Position numbers and translations under genes: made by a program. The notes under the pieces were generated by a model. That model made no database searches. It was not told the DNA's origin and worked only from the letters and a program-made list of their open reading frames with translations. A stretch of 64,000 nt of DNA from Castellaniella defragrans (GTDB lineage Bacteria; Pseudomonadota; Gammaproteobacteria; Burkholderiales; Burkholderiaceae_B), in NCBI RefSeq assembly GCF_014203015.1, contig NZ_JACHIB010000001.1, positions 186,001 to 250,000 on the forward strand, written 5' to 3'. Shown here piece by piece: positions 8,385 to 17,693 of the stretch (positions within the stretch are counted from its first letter, which is position 1; the number at the start of each line of letters is the position of its first letter).

Positions 8385-9126
8385 GTGCGTCTCCTTGGTG
8401 GCCGGCGGCCGTCCAGGCCGCCGAAAAGATCTCCGCCAGCCGGTTCCCGGCCGCGATCAGGCCGGCCTCGATGCCGCAGGCCCGCAGATCGACCGTCTGC
8501 AGGCCCTCGTAGCCGCAGGGATTGATGCCCAGGAAGGGATCGAGGTCCATGGCCACGTTCAGGGCCACGCCATGATAGGCGCGGCCGTTGCGGATCTTGA
8601 CCCCCAGCGCGGCGATCTTGGCCAGGGCCTCGCCCCGGGGCCGCGCCAGCGCCGACTGGGGCACGTAGATGCCGGGGGCGCCGGGCTTGCGGCAAGCGCC
8701 CGCCACGCCCAGCTCGGCCAGCAGGTCGAGCACGGCCTGTTCGAGCAGGGAGACGAATTCCCGCACGAAGACTCCCTGGCGGCGCAGGTCCACCAGGGTG
8801 TAGAGCACGACCTGGCCCGGCCCGTGGTAGGTGACCTGCCCGCCCCGGTTGCAATGCACCACCGGAATGCCGTGGGGATTGAGGATGTGCTCCGGCTTGC
8901 CGGCCTGGCCCAGGGTGTAGACCGGCGCATGCTCGACCAGCCAGAGTTCGTCGGGCGTGCCGTCATCGCGGGATTCGGTGAAGTCCTGCATGGCCTGCCA
9001 GACCGGCAGGTAGGGGGCGGGACGGTCCAGCCAGCGCGTCCGCAGGGGCGTCTGCATGGACGCTGGCACGGGCGCCGGCGAGAAGGGCTCCGGCACGCGC
9101 GTCCGCCCGGGTGCCTGCATGACCAT
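8341..9126 (-). CDS. lipB: Octanoyl-[acyl-carrier-protein]:protein N-octanoyltransferase
   Basis: LipB moves octanoate from ACP to lipoyl domains, the first step of protein lipoylation. The 261-residue protein has [16 protein letters not shown] and the paired [12 protein letters not shown] and NPCGYEGL segments that carry the catalytic lysine and cysteine. It sits in the conserved order dacC-ybeD-lipB, but lipA, the usual next gene, is replaced here by an ECHDC3-like gene. An in-frame ATG at 9120 is an alternative start. Confidence 0.95.
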   Translation of the reverse strand: MVMQAPGRTRVPEPFSPAPVPASMQTPLRTRWLDRPAPYLPVWQAMQDFTESRDDGTPDELWLVEHAPVYTLGQAGKPEHILNPHGIPVVHCNRGGQVTYHGPGQVVLYTLVDLRRQGVFVREFVSLLEQAVLDLLAELGVAGACRKPGAPGIYVPQSALARPRGEALAKIAALGVKIRNGRAYHGVALNVAMDLDPFLGINPCGYEGLQTVDLRACGIEAGLIAAGNRLAEIFSAAWTAAGHQGDAHDASLERLERSGAG

Positions 9127-9138
9127 GGCCGGCCCCGC

Positions 9139-9414
9139 CTAGAGCACCACGGACACCATCTCGTGCCCGTGCAGGGCGCGGTACAGGTCGTCCAGCTGCT
9201 CGCGCGAGGTGACGCGCACCGTCAGGGTCAGGCCCAGGTAGTTGCCACTGGAACTGGGGCGGATCTCGATGGTGGCCGGGTCGAAGGCCGGATCGAAGCC
9301 CAGCACCACCTCGGTCATGGCGCGCGCGAAATCCTCATGCGCGCGCCCCATGACCTTGATCGGGAAATCGCAGGGATAGTCGATCAGGGAGTCTTCGGGA
9401 CGGATCGGTTTCAT
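9139..9414 (-). CDS. ybeD: YbeD/DUF493 family protein
   Basis: This small ferredoxin-like-fold protein of 91 residues contains the family signature DYPCDFPIKVMGR and a C-terminal SREQLDDLYRALHGHEMVSVVL-type segment. YbeD proteins are encoded between dacC/dacA and lipB across proteobacteria. Their function is not established, though an ACT-like regulatory role has been proposed. The ATG at 9414 is used, since the longer frame would start at a TTG and overlap dacC. Confidence 0.88.
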   Translation of the reverse strand: MKPIRPEDSLIDYPCDFPIKVMGRAHEDFARAMTEVVLGFDPAFDPATIEIRPSSSGNYLGLTLTVRVTSREQLDDLYRALHGHEMVSVVL

Positions 9415-9421
9415 GACGCCA

Positions 9422-10678
9422 TTATTCAAACATCAGGCGGATCTTGTCCAGCAGCCGGCCGAAGAACCCGGCCTCTTCCACCGAATGCAGCACCAGCAGC
9501 GGCCGCCGGTCCAGTTCCTTGCCGTCCAGGGTGATCACCAGCGTGCCGGCCTGCGCGCCCTCGGTCAGGGGCGCCATCAGCGGCTGGGTGTAGCGCGCCT
9601 CGGTCTTGATGTCGTCGGCGCGGCCACGCGGCACCGTCACCCACAGCGCGTCGGACAGGCCCAGCTCGGCGGTTTCGGTGGCGCCTTCCCAGACCCGCGC
9701 GGACACGGCCGGCTTGCCCTTGTCCAGCAGCTTGACCGTGTCGAAGTTCTTGAAGCTCCAGTTCAGCAGCTTCAGGCTGCTTTCGGTGCGGGCGGCGTCG
9801 CTGGCCGCGCCCACCAGCACCGACACGACGCGCCGGCCGTCGCGCAGCGCCGTGGCCACCAGGCAGTAGCCCGCGGACTGGGTATGGCCGGTCTTCAGGC
9901 CATCGACGGTGGAGTCGGCCCACAGCAGGCGGTTGCGGTTGCTCTGCTTGATGTTGTTGTAGGTGAATTCCTTCTGGCTGTCGTAGTGCCGGTATTGCGG
10001 GAAGCGCTGGACCAGCGCCCGCGCCAGGATCGCCAGGTCCTCGACCGTGGTCATGTGGTCGGGATCGGGCAGGCCGGGGGCGTTGGTGAAGTGGGTGTGC
10101 TTCATGCCCAGGGCCTTGGCCTGCTGGTTCATGAGCGCGGCGAAGGCGGATTCGCTGCCGGCGACGGCCTCGGCCAGCGCCACGGTGGCGTCGTTGCCCG
10201 ATTGCACCAGCATGCCCTGCAGCAGGTCGTCCACCGACACGTCCGTGTTCGGATTGATGAACATGCGCGAGCCTTCGGTCTTCCAGGCCTTTTCGGAGAT
10301 GTGGACCTTCTGGTCGAGCTTCAGCCGGCCGTCTTCCAGGGCCTCGAAGATGACGTAGGCGGACATCAGCTTGGTCAGGGACGCGGGCTCGACGGCTTCC
10401 TGGGGATTCTGCGCGGCGATGACCTGGCCGCTGGTGGCGTCCAGGGTCAGCCAGGCCTTGGCGTTCAGGGACGGGGCGGGAATGTTGGACAGGCTGCTGA
10501 CCATGTCGATGCCGGCCGGGGCCGCGGCCGAGGCCGGAGCCTGGGCGGATGCGGCCGCGGCGGCGGGCCCGGGCGCCGCCTGCGACCAGGCCGCGCCGGA
10601 CACCAGCAGCGAGCAGGCCAGCGCCAGGGGCGCCAGGCGGGAACGACGGAGGAGCGGCGGGAAGGCATTCATGGGCAT
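9422..10678 (-). CDS. dacC: D-alanyl-D-alanine carboxypeptidase (PBP5/6 family, peptidase S11)
   Basis: A low-molecular-weight penicillin-binding protein that trims the terminal D-Ala of peptidoglycan stem peptides. From the ATG at 10678 it has 418 residues: a signal peptide of about 33, an Ala-rich spacer, then the S11 domain with S100-L-T-K103, S160-G-N162 and K262-T-G. A PBP5-type C-terminal beta domain and amphipathic tail (LLDKIRLMF) follow for membrane anchoring. It heads dacC-ybeD-lipB. Whether it is dacA or dacC in name cannot be decided. Confidence 0.93.
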   Translation of the reverse strand: MPMNAFPPLLRRSRLAPLALACSLLVSGAAWSQAAPGPAAAAASAQAPASAAAPAGIDMVSSLSNIPAPSLNAKAWLTLDATSGQVIAAQNPQEAVEPASLTKLMSAYVIFEALEDGRLKLDQKVHISEKAWKTEGSRMFINPNTDVSVDDLLQGMLVQSGNDATVALAEAVAGSESAFAALMNQQAKALGMKHTHFTNAPGLPDPDHMTTVEDLAILARALVQRFPQYRHYDSQKEFTYNNIKQSNRNRLLWADSTVDGLKTGHTQSAGYCLVATALRDGRRVVSVLVGAASDAARTESSLKLLNWSFKNFDTVKLLDKGKPAVSARVWEGATETAELGLSDALWVTVPRGRADDIKTEARYTQPLMAPLTEGAQAGTLVITLDGKELDRRPLLVLHSVEEAGFFGRLLDKIRLMFE

Positions 10679-10948
10679 GACGGCGGCAGGATGGGGAAGA
10701 AACGACAAGCGCCCATTATAGGCAGGGCGAAAATCCGCCACGGCCGCGCGGCTCGGCCAATTCGAGACAAAACGCAAGCAACTGAAACGACATGCCCCGG
10801 AGCGCGGCGGACGAGGGGCGCGGCCGCCCGGGCGGCGCCGGACGATGCAGGCGCCCGCCGGACGAAACCGGGCGGCTGGCGGATGCGGCCGGACGGCTGG
10901 CGGATGCGGCGGCCCGGGACCGGGGAAGCGGGGATCGGGAAACCAGGC
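10679..10948. other. Intergenic region with short GC tandem repeat
   Basis: These 270 bp separate dacC from the hydrolase gene. Around 10868-10915 the motif CGGCTGGCGGATGCGG occurs twice in tandem. No gene or clear terminator is seen. The dacC promoter must lie in the right-hand two thirds. Confidence 0.4.
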
Positions 10949-11593
10949 TCAGAGGCCGCGCAGCCCCGCCTGGACGATCTGGCGCAGGATCAGCAGCTTG
11001 CCGTGGAAGAAGTGGCCGGCATCCGGCACGACCGTCATGGGCAGCTGGTGCGCCCGGGCGAAGTCCATGCCTTCGGACAGGGGCACGACCTCGTCGTGCT
11101 CGCCGTGGATCATGAGCGTATCGGGCGGCATCGTCAGGGGGCGATGGCGGAAGCGCTCGACCGCGCAGCCGATCAGCATCAGGCGGGCCGGCAGCGGCAG
11201 CCCGCGGTCGGCCAGCTCGGCGTACAGCTGGGCGGCCACCGCCGAGCCGAAGGAAAAGCCCGCCAGCACCCAGGGCCCGGCGGCCGCCTCGGGCCAGGCC
11301 TGGAAGACATGCTCGACGACGGCCGCCATGTCGGCCGTCTCGCCGATCGCGCGGTCGAACGCGCCCGCCGATGCGCCCACCCCGCGGAAGTTGGGGCGGA
11401 TGGCGAGCAGCCCGTGCTGCACGCAGGCGCGCGACACCGTGGTGACGATCTTGTTGTCGCGGGTGCCGCCGTGCAGCGGGTGCGGATGCAGCACCAGCGC
11501 CCAGCCCGAGGGCGCGTCCTCCGGATGATCCACGGTGTACTCGATCAGGCCGGCCAGACCCTGGCATGTGGCTTGTTCTGTGCGTAAACTCAT
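10949..11593 (-). CDS. Alpha/beta hydrolase (YsxA/dienelactone-hydrolase-like)
   Basis: This 214-residue serine hydrolase has the oxyanion motif HPHPLHGGT, the nucleophile elbow AGFSFGSA (G-x-S-x-G), an acid in MIHGEHDEVVP and a catalytic histidine in PDAGHFFHGK. This is the compact CC4-type alpha/beta hydrolase common in proteobacteria, with no known substrate. The ATG at 11593 is used. The frame extends upstream but would run antisense through birA. It is divergent from birA with only 45 bp between. Confidence 0.85.
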   Translation of the reverse strand: MSLRTEQATCQGLAGLIEYTVDHPEDAPSGWALVLHPHPLHGGTRDNKIVTTVSRACVQHGLLAIRPNFRGVGASAGAFDRAIGETADMAAVVEHVFQAWPEAAAGPWVLAGFSFGSAVAAQLYAELADRGLPLPARLMLIGCAVERFRHRPLTMPPDTLMIHGEHDEVVPLSEGMDFARAHQLPMTVVPDAGHFFHGKLLILRQIVQAGLRGL

Positions 11594-11638
11594 GGCTGCG
11601 CGGATTCTCCTGTCTGCTCCAGACCCCATTCTACCCAT

Positions 11639-12511
11639 ATGACCGGCCCCTCCCCCGATCCCGCCCGCGTCCTGCCGCCCCCCGGGGTCATGGCCGCGAC
11701 CCTGCGCGAGATCCTGCCACAGTTCCGTCAGGTGGACTGGCTGGAACAGACCGGCTCGACCAACGCCGACCTGCTGGCGCTCGCGCGCCGCGACGGCGGG
11801 CCGCCGGACCGCCCCTGGCTGCTGGGCACGCACCTGCAATCCCAGGGGCGCGGGCGCGCCGGCCGCACCTGGCAGAACCGCATCGGCGCCAACCTGATGT
11901 TTTCCTGCGCCTTCGACGTCTTCCTGCCGGCGCGCCAGCTGCCGACGCTGGCCCCCCTGATCGGCATGGCCACCTGTCAGGCCCTGCGCACGCGCCTCGA
12001 CGCCCGCCACCGCACGCGCCTGACCATGAAGTGGCCCAACGACCTGCTCTGGGACCAGGCCAAGCTGGCCGGCATCCTGATCGAGTCCACCCGCTCGGGC
12101 ACCGCCCAGGCCGCCGACCACCACCTCATCATCATCGGCATGGGCCTGAACCTGGAGGACGCGCGCGCCCTCTCGCAATCGCTGGACCGGCGCATCGCGG
12201 ACTGGGCCGAAATCGCGGCCGAGGACTCCGCCGCCGCGCACGCCACGGCCGCGGACCTGGCCGCCTGCGCCGCCCGCGCCTGGTACGACGCGCTGAACCA
12301 CGCCACCGCGCGGGGCTTCGCCGACCTGCCCGCCCGCTACGCGGAAGTGGACGGCCTGGCGGGACGCATGCTGGACGTGCTCGACGACGGCCGCCTGCGC
12401 CACACGGGCGCGGCCTGCGGCATCGACGGCGACGGCCGCCTGCTGCTGCGCAACGCCGACGGCGTGCAGGCCATCTCGGTGGGCGAGATCTCCGTGCGGC
12501 TGCAGCGATGA
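11639..12511 (+). CDS. birA: Biotin--[acetyl-CoA-carboxylase] ligase
   Basis: The 290-residue enzyme activates biotin with ATP and attaches it to the biotin carboxyl carrier protein. The ligase signature SQGRGRAGRTWQN (about residues 79-91), GSTNADLLALARR and KWPNDLLW are all present. It has no N-terminal DNA-binding helix-turn-helix, so it is the monofunctional type and not the bio repressor. Its TGA overlaps the coaX start (ATGA), indicating translational coupling in the common birA-coaX arrangement of Burkholderiales. Confidence 0.95.
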   Translation: MTGPSPDPARVLPPPGVMAATLREILPQFRQVDWLEQTGSTNADLLALARRDGGPPDRPWLLGTHLQSQGRGRAGRTWQNRIGANLMFSCAFDVFLPARQLPTLAPLIGMATCQALRTRLDARHRTRLTMKWPNDLLWDQAKLAGILIESTRSGTAQAADHHLIIIGMGLNLEDARALSQSLDRRIADWAEIAAEDSAAAHATAADLAACAARAWYDALNHATARGFADLPARYAEVDGLAGRMLDVLDDGRLRHTGAACGIDGDGRLLLRNADGVQAISVGEISVRLQR

Positions 12512-13359
12512 TCCTGCTGATCGACGCCGGCAACAGCCGGGTCAAGATCGCCTGGCTGGCGCCCGGCGAGTCCCGCCGCAGCGCCCCGCCCCTGGTCCTG
12601 GAACACGCGGAGCTGCCCGGCCTGGCCGCGCGCCTGGACTTCACGCCGCGGCGCATCCTGGGGTCCAACGTCGCCGGCGGCGCGGTGCGCGACGCCCTGG
12701 AACGGGCCTGCCGCGCCGCCTGGGACCTGCCCGTGCGCTGGCACGACACCCGCGACGGGCACGACCGGCTGCTGAACGGCTACCGCCAGCCGGCGCGGCT
12801 GGGGGCCGACCGCTGGCTGGGCCTCTTGGGCCTGCTGCAACACGTCGAGGACGAGCCGGCCTGGCGGGCGGGCGCCCCCTGCATCCTGGCCAGCTTCGGC
12901 ACCGCCACCACGATCGACACTCTGGCCTGGCGGACGCAGGCCGGCGGCGGGCGGCGACCCGCCTTCATCGGCGGGCTGATCCTGCCGGGCGCCGCCCTGA
13001 TGGCCCGCAGCCTGTCCCAGGGGACCGCCGACCTGCCCCTGGCGCGGGGCGGGCCCGTCGATTTCCCGACCGACACCGACGCCGCCATCGCCAGCGGCAT
13101 CGCGGCCGCCCAGGCCGGCGCACTGCTGCGCCAGCGGCGCCTGGCCGCCGAGGCCTGTTCCGGCGCGCGGCCGCTGCTATTCGTGAGCGGCGGCGACTGG
13201 CCGCGCGTGCAGGCGGAACTGCGGGCGGCGCTGACGCGCACGGACCCGGACGCCGCGCCGCCGCGCCGGCTGGACAGCCCCGTCCTGGACGGCCTGGCCA
13301 GCCTGGCCCGCCCGCCGGCAGGGGCCGGCCCGGCCGCTGAACCTGCGGAGGACCGCTGA
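12508..13359 (+). CDS. coaX: Type III pantothenate kinase
   Basis: CoaX phosphorylates pantothenate in the first step of coenzyme A synthesis. It is insensitive to CoA feedback and needs a monovalent cation. The 283-residue protein starts with the ASKHA phosphate-binding motif LLIDAGNSRVKIAW. It also has GADRWLGLLG, the phosphate-2 motif SFGTATTID and FIGGLILPG. Start and birA stop overlap as ATGA. A small ORF and galU follow on the same strand. Confidence 0.96.
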   Translation: MILLIDAGNSRVKIAWLAPGESRRSAPPLVLEHAELPGLAARLDFTPRRILGSNVAGGAVRDALERACRAAWDLPVRWHDTRDGHDRLLNGYRQPARLGADRWLGLLGLLQHVEDEPAWRAGAPCILASFGTATTIDTLAWRTQAGGGRRPAFIGGLILPGAALMARSLSQGTADLPLARGGPVDFPTDTDAAIASGIAAAQAGALLRQRRLAAEACSGARPLLFVSGGDWPRVQAELRAALTRTDPDAAPPRRLDSPVLDGLASLARPPAGAGPAAEPAEDR

Positions 13360-13399
13360 TATACTGACCAGCGTTTCCGCATCTCATTTCCATCCACGC

Positions 13400-13573
13400 A
13401 TGCGTTTCCTGCTGACACTCGCCGTCGTCGCCAACCTGGCGCTGCTGGCCTACGGACAGGGCTTCTTCGGTCCACCGCCGGCCGAGCAGGGGCGCACGCC
13501 CCGGCCGCTGTCGCAACGCAACCAGCAGGCCCTGATCCTGGGCGCACCCATCCCTCCCACCGCCACCCCCTGA
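13400..13573 (+). CDS. Small membrane-anchored hypothetical protein, 57 residues
   Basis: An ATG at 13400 opens a 57-codon frame: a single N-terminal hydrophobic helix ([18 protein letters not shown]) followed by a Pro/Gln-rich tail ending in PPTATP. It lies between coaX and galU and shares TGATG with galU, so it is translationally coupled to it. Longer proteins with a similar N-terminus, some with a SPOR domain, occur at this place in related genera as far as I recall. If so this is a shortened version. No function can be assigned. Confidence 0.65.
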   Translation: MRFLLTLAVVANLALLAYGQGFFGPPPAEQGRTPRPLSQRNQQALILGAPIPPTATP

Positions 13574-14433
13574 TGAAACCCATCCGCAAAGCCGTCTTTC
13601 CCGTCGCGGGCCTGGGCACCCGTTTTCTGCCGGCCACCAAGGCCATGCCCAAGGAAATGCTCCCCGTCATCGACAAGCCGCTGATCCAGTACGCCGTCGA
13701 GGAAGCCCTGGCCGCGGGCATCACGGAACTGATCTTTGTCACGGGCCGCCACAAGCGGGCCATCGAGGACCACTTCGACCGCATGCCCGAACTGGAGGCC
13801 GAGCTGGAAGCCAAGGGCAAGCAGGCCCTGCTGGAGACGATCAGCACGATCCTGCCGCCGCACGTCCACTGCATCTACACCCGCCAGGCCCAGCCGCTGG
13901 GCCTGGGCCACGCGGTCCTGTGCGCCGAGCCCATCGTCGGCAACGAGCCCTTCGCCGTGCTGCTGGCCGACGACCTGCTGGACGCCGACACCTCCGTCAC
14001 GCGCCAGCTGGTGGACGCCGCCCACCAGCACGACGGCAGCGTGCTCGCCATCCAGACCATCGACCCGGCCGACAGCCGCAAGTACGGCATGATCGCCGGC
14101 ACGGCCATCGACGCGCGCAACACGCGGGTGGAACGCATCGTGGAAAAGCCCGCCCCGCAGGACGCGCCCTCGAACCAGGCCGTCGTCGGCCGGTACGTCC
14201 TGGAACCGGAAATCTTCGATCACCTGCGCCACACCCAGGCCGGCGTGGGCCGCGAGATCCAGCTCACGGACGCGATCGCCGAGCTGCTGAAGCAGCGCCG
14301 CGTGCTGGCCCACCGCTACGAAGGGGTCCGCTACGACTGCGGCTGCAAGGAAGGCTTCTTCCAGGCGACGCTGGCGCTGGGCCGGAAATACCACGGCCTG
14401 ATACCGGCCCGTCTGCCCGACGCGGATTCCTGA
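13573..14433 (+). CDS. galU: UTP--glucose-1-phosphate uridylyltransferase
   Basis: GalU makes UDP-glucose from UTP and glucose-1-phosphate for LPS core, capsule and trehalose pathways. The 286-residue protein has the nucleotidyltransferase motif [20 protein letters not shown] near the N-terminus, VDKP-type [22 protein letters not shown] and the family segment VERIVEKP. Length and motifs are standard. It precedes two convergent LPS genes, waaA and waaC, with only 8 bp to the waaA stop. Confidence 0.97.
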   Translation: MKPIRKAVFPVAGLGTRFLPATKAMPKEMLPVIDKPLIQYAVEEALAAGITELIFVTGRHKRAIEDHFDRMPELEAELEAKGKQALLETISTILPPHVHCIYTRQAQPLGLGHAVLCAEPIVGNEPFAVLLADDLLDADTSVTRQLVDAAHQHDGSVLAIQTIDPADSRKYGMIAGTAIDARNTRVERIVEKPAPQDAPSNQAVVGRYVLEPEIFDHLRHTQAGVGREIQLTDAIAELLKQRRVLAHRYEGVRYDCGCKEGFFQATLALGRKYHGLIPARLPDADS

Positions 14434-14441
14434 TCCGGGCC

Positions 14442-15788
14442 TCAGGCGCCGGGCGGGCGCCGCGGCGGGCGCGCCAGCAGGTCCTCGATGCCGTCCACCA
14501 CGCGCGTCACCGCGCCGGCATGCTGCCGGACCCAGTCGCGCGCGGCCTCGCCCACGCGGTGCAGGGCGGCCGGATCGTCCAGCCACCGCAGGGCCTGGCG
14601 CACGGCCTGGGCCGGATCGGCCGCCCGGGCGATGGCGCCGGCGGCCAGCGCGTCGGCCACCGCCTGCTCGAAATGGGCCGTGTGCGGCCCCACCAGGACC
14701 GGCCGGCCCTGGGCGCTGGCCTCGATGAAGTTCTGCCCCCCCAGCGGCGCGAAACTGCCGCCCACGATCGCCACCTGGGCGCAGGCGTAGTACCAGGCCA
14801 TCTCGCCCAGCGTATCGCCCAGGATCACGGCGGCGTCCCGGCAGGCCTCGACGGCCGTGCTGCCGCCGTCGCCGAGTTCCAGCAGGCGGCTGCGCCGCAC
14901 ATGGGGCAGGCCCGCGGCCCGCAGCAGCCCGGCGGCGGCCTCGAAGCGCTCCGGATGGCGCGGCACCAGGATGAACAGCAGCGGCCGGCCACAGTCTTCG
15001 CCGCGGACGCGCCGCTGCTCGATCTCGCGCCGGATGGCCTCGACGAAGGGCGCGTCCTCGCCCTCGCGCGTGCTGGCGATGACCACGATGCGCCGGCCCA
15101 GCCGGGCGGCGAAGTCCGCGCCCCGGTCCATGCGCTCGCGGTCGAGCCGCAGGTCGAACTTGAAATTGCCCGACACGGCGACCTGCCGCGCGCCGGCGCG
15201 CTCCAGCCGCCGGGCGTCGGCCAGCGACTGGGCGTAGGTGCGCGTCAGCGCGCCGTAGGCGGGCCGCAGCAGCGCGCCCAGCCGCAGCGTGACGCGCAGC
15301 GAGGCCGCCGACATGCGGGCGCTGGCCAGCACCAGCGGCACCTCGGCGCGCGCGGCGGCATGCACCAGATTGGGCCAGACCTCGCGCTCGATCAGCACGC
15401 CGACCGCCGGGCGGTAATGGCGCAGGAAGCGGCGCGCCGCCCCGGGAAAATCGTAGGGCAGCCAGGCCTGGCGCAGCCGGCCGTCGGCCAGCTCCGCCGC
15501 GTAGACGCGACCGCCCTCGGCCCAGCCGGTGGCCGTCAGGTGCGTCAGCAGCACCCGGTGGCCGCGATCCAGCAGCGCCCGGATCAGCGGGTGGGCGGCC
15601 CGGGTCTCGCCCAGGCTGACCGCATGGACCCAGACGGCGCCGGGATCGCGCGCGGCGCCCGGGTAGCAGCCGAAGCGCGCCGCGCCCAGCACCGACCAGC
15701 GGCCGCCGGCGCGGCGGGCGCGCAGGGCCATCCAGGCCAGCAGCAGGGGCGACAGGATGCGCAGCAGCAGGGAATAGAGCGCGCGCAT
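14442..15788 (-). CDS. waaA: 3-deoxy-D-manno-octulosonic acid (Kdo) transferase
   Basis: WaaA adds Kdo to lipid IVA at the inner face of the cytoplasmic membrane. The 448-residue GT-B protein has an N-terminal membrane anchor (RALYSLLLRILSPLLL), the acceptor-domain motifs WVHAVSLGE and GVLIEREVWPNL, and the C-terminal donor-site GGSFAPLGGQNFIEASA. An alternative GTG start lies one codon upstream. It is 40 bp downstream of waaC on the same strand and convergent with galU. Confidence 0.95.
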   Translation of the reverse strand: MRALYSLLLRILSPLLLAWMALRARRAGGRWSVLGAARFGCYPGAARDPGAVWVHAVSLGETRAAHPLIRALLDRGHRVLLTHLTATGWAEGGRVYAAELADGRLRQAWLPYDFPGAARRFLRHYRPAVGVLIEREVWPNLVHAAARAEVPLVLASARMSAASLRVTLRLGALLRPAYGALTRTYAQSLADARRLERAGARQVAVSGNFKFDLRLDRERMDRGADFAARLGRRIVVIASTREGEDAPFVEAIRREIEQRRVRGEDCGRPLLFILVPRHPERFEAAAGLLRAAGLPHVRRSRLLELGDGGSTAVEACRDAAVILGDTLGEMAWYYACAQVAIVGGSFAPLGGQNFIEASAQGRPVLVGPHTAHFEQAVADALAAGAIARAADPAQAVRQALRWLDDPAALHRVGEAARDWVRQHAGAVTRVVDGIEDLLARPPRRPPGA

Positions 15789-15828
15789 CACGCGCTCCCG
15801 CGCGGCCGGGCCGCGGCCGGCACGCCGC

Positions 15829-16836
15829 TCACCCGGCCCCGCCCATCGGGGCGGGGGAATCCGCGCGGGGCGCCTCGGCCCGGGCCTCGTCCAGGGCCTC
15901 GGCGATGGCGGCCCGCACGCGGCCGGCGTCGGGCGCCTGGCCGCGTTCGCCCAGGCTGGCGGTATAGGCCGGCCCCTGCAGCGGCGTGCGCACCGGAGTC
16001 GAGGCCTTGTAGATGCCGATGGTCGGGCGGCCCAGGCCGGCGCTCAGATGCGTCAGGCCGCTGTCCAGGCCCACCATGATCCGCGCCCGGGCGAGCTGGT
16101 CCGCCACCTGGCGCAGGCCCATGCGCGGCAGGACGGCCGCGTCCGCCCGTCCGCAGATCAGCGCCTGCGCGCGCGCCTGCTCGGCCTCGTTGCCGGCCAG
16201 CAGCCGCAGCGCCAGGCCGCGCCCCTGCAGGTCGTCGAAGACCTGCCGCCAGTCGGCGTCGGGCCAGAGCTTGTCGTCGCGGCTGGCCGACGGCATGATG
16301 AGGGCGGCCGGCTCGATCGCCACGCCGTCGGTCAGGGCGTGCAGGCCGAAATCCGGCGGCCCTTCGACCGCGTAGCCGAACGCGGCCGCCGCCAGCGCCC
16401 GCTGGCGGACGATGGCCGGCTGCCAGAATTCCACCCGGTGGCGCACGTCGTAGAACAGCGAGGCCAGCGGCTCGCGCGCGGACTTCCAGTCCAGGCCGTG
16501 GCGCACGCCGCGCGTCTGGCGGACCAGCCAGATGGATTTCATCAGGGCCTGCATGTCCAGCACGACGTCGTAGCGGCGCGCGCCCAGGGTGGCGCGCAGG
16601 GCCGCGCGCTCGCGCCGGGTGTCGGCCGCCCACCAGTGCCTGCGCCAGCGCCGGTGCGCCACCGGGATGACCTCGTGCACGGCCGGGTGCCAGGACGGGA
16701 TTTCGGCGAAGGCTTCCTCGGCCAGCCAGTCGATCGACGCATCCGGCACGTGCCGGGCGATGTCGCTGATGGCGGGCAGCATGTGCACCAGGTCCCCGAG
16801 CGAGGACGTGCGTACGATGAGGATGCGGGTCGTCAT
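15829..16836 (-). CDS. waaC: Lipopolysaccharide heptosyltransferase I
   Basis: WaaC attaches the first L-glycero-D-manno-heptose to Kdo2-lipid A. The 335-residue GT9 protein begins with ILIVRTSSLGDLVHMLPA and has DLLQPLMKS-like MQALMKSIWLVR and the donor-site GLDSGLTHLSAGLGRPTIGIYKAS. The ATG at 16836 is used. The longer frame is only GC-rich leader containing tandem repeats. It pairs with waaA as an inner-core operon. Confidence 0.94.
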   Translation of the reverse strand: MTTRILIVRTSSLGDLVHMLPAISDIARHVPDASIDWLAEEAFAEIPSWHPAVHEVIPVAHRRWRRHWWAADTRRERAALRATLGARRYDVVLDMQALMKSIWLVRQTRGVRHGLDWKSAREPLASLFYDVRHRVEFWQPAIVRQRALAAAAFGYAVEGPPDFGLHALTDGVAIEPAALIMPSASRDDKLWPDADWRQVFDDLQGRGLALRLLAGNEAEQARAQALICGRADAAVLPRMGLRQVADQLARARIMVGLDSGLTHLSAGLGRPTIGIYKASTPVRTPLQGPAYTASLGERGQAPDAGRVRAAIAEALDEARAEAPRADSPAPMGGAG

Positions 16837-16864
16837 GGCGCGATTATAGGGCCGCCCGGGGTTC

Positions 16865-16970
16865 CCGCCCGGGTCGTCCACGGCCGTCCCGCGGTCATCC
16901 CACGGCTGTCCCAAAGCCGCCCCACGGCCATCCCGCGGCTGTCCCGCGACTGTTCCACGGCGCCGGACGG
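16865..16970. repeat. Tandem array of ~11-bp CGCGGCTGTCC-like units
   Basis: About nine imperfect copies of an 11-bp unit (CACGGCTGTCC, CGCGGCTGTCC and variants) run between waaC and the gamma carbonic anhydrase gene. The array sits in the presumed waaC leader/promoter area. Copy number may differ between strains. Confidence 0.6.
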
Positions 16971-17078
16971 GCGCGCCGCGCGGGCGTGCTACGATCGGCA
17001 CACACCCCGCCGCCCGCGCCGGCCCGGCCCCTCGACGGCCGGGCGCGCGCGCCGCGCGGCCCGCCCGGAGACCACCCG

Positions 17079-17600
17079 ATGACCTGTTACGCCCTGGGGG
17101 ACCTGACCCCGCACATCGACCCGTCCGCCTTCGTGGCGGCCGAAGCCACCCTGATCGGCGCCGTCACGCTGGGGGCCGGCGCCAGCGTCTGGCCCGGCGC
17201 CGCGATCCGCGCCGACAACGAGCCCATCGCCATCGGCGAGAACAGCAACGTCCAGGAGGGCGCCGTGCTGCACGTGGACGCCGGCAGGCCGCTGCGCATC
17301 GGCCGCAACGTCACCGTGGGCCACCAGGCCATGCTGCACGGCTGCACGGTGGAGGACGGCGCGCTGATCGGCATCCAGGCCGTGGTCCTGAACGGCGCCG
17401 TGATCGGCCGCCACAGCCTGGTCGGCGCCGGCGCCCTGGTCACCGAAGGCAAGACCTTCCCGGAACGGTCGCTGATCCTGGGGGCGCCGGCCAAGGCGGT
17501 GCGCACCCTCAGCGACGAGGAAGTCGCCAATCTGGCGGAAAGCGCGCGCAGCTACGCCGAGCGCGCGCAGCAGTACCGCGAGACGCTGCGGCCGCTGTAG
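17079..17600 (+). CDS. Gamma-class carbonic anhydrase family protein
   Basis: This 173-residue left-handed beta-helix protein of the YrdA/PaaY/CaiE group has hexapeptide repeats. The three metal-binding histidines are H65 (AVLHVDAG), H82 (VGHQ) and H87 (MLHGC). Family members bind zinc or iron; many are weak or inactive as carbonic anhydrases. The ATG at 17079 has GGAG eight bases upstream, so the longer frame is not used. It stands alone between waaC and a convergent glycosyltransferase gene. Confidence 0.92.
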   Translation: MTCYALGDLTPHIDPSAFVAAEATLIGAVTLGAGASVWPGAAIRADNEPIAIGENSNVQEGAVLHVDAGRPLRIGRNVTVGHQAMLHGCTVEDGALIGIQAVVLNGAVIGRHSLVGAGALVTEGKTFPERSLILGAPAKAVRTLSDEEVANLAESARSYAERAQQYRETLRPL

Positions 17601-17693
17601 CGGCCGGTGCGGGCAGGCGCAGCCGGCCCGGCCCGACGGTCCTGCGGGGCCATCCCCCTCCGGAGGCGAAGGACGCCACGGTGGCGCAGGGCG

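Noticed and set aside
11594-12403. An N-terminal extension of the alpha/beta hydrolase by about 270 residues
   Set aside because: It runs antisense through birA and has no domain. The hydrolase fold begins at the ATG at 11593.
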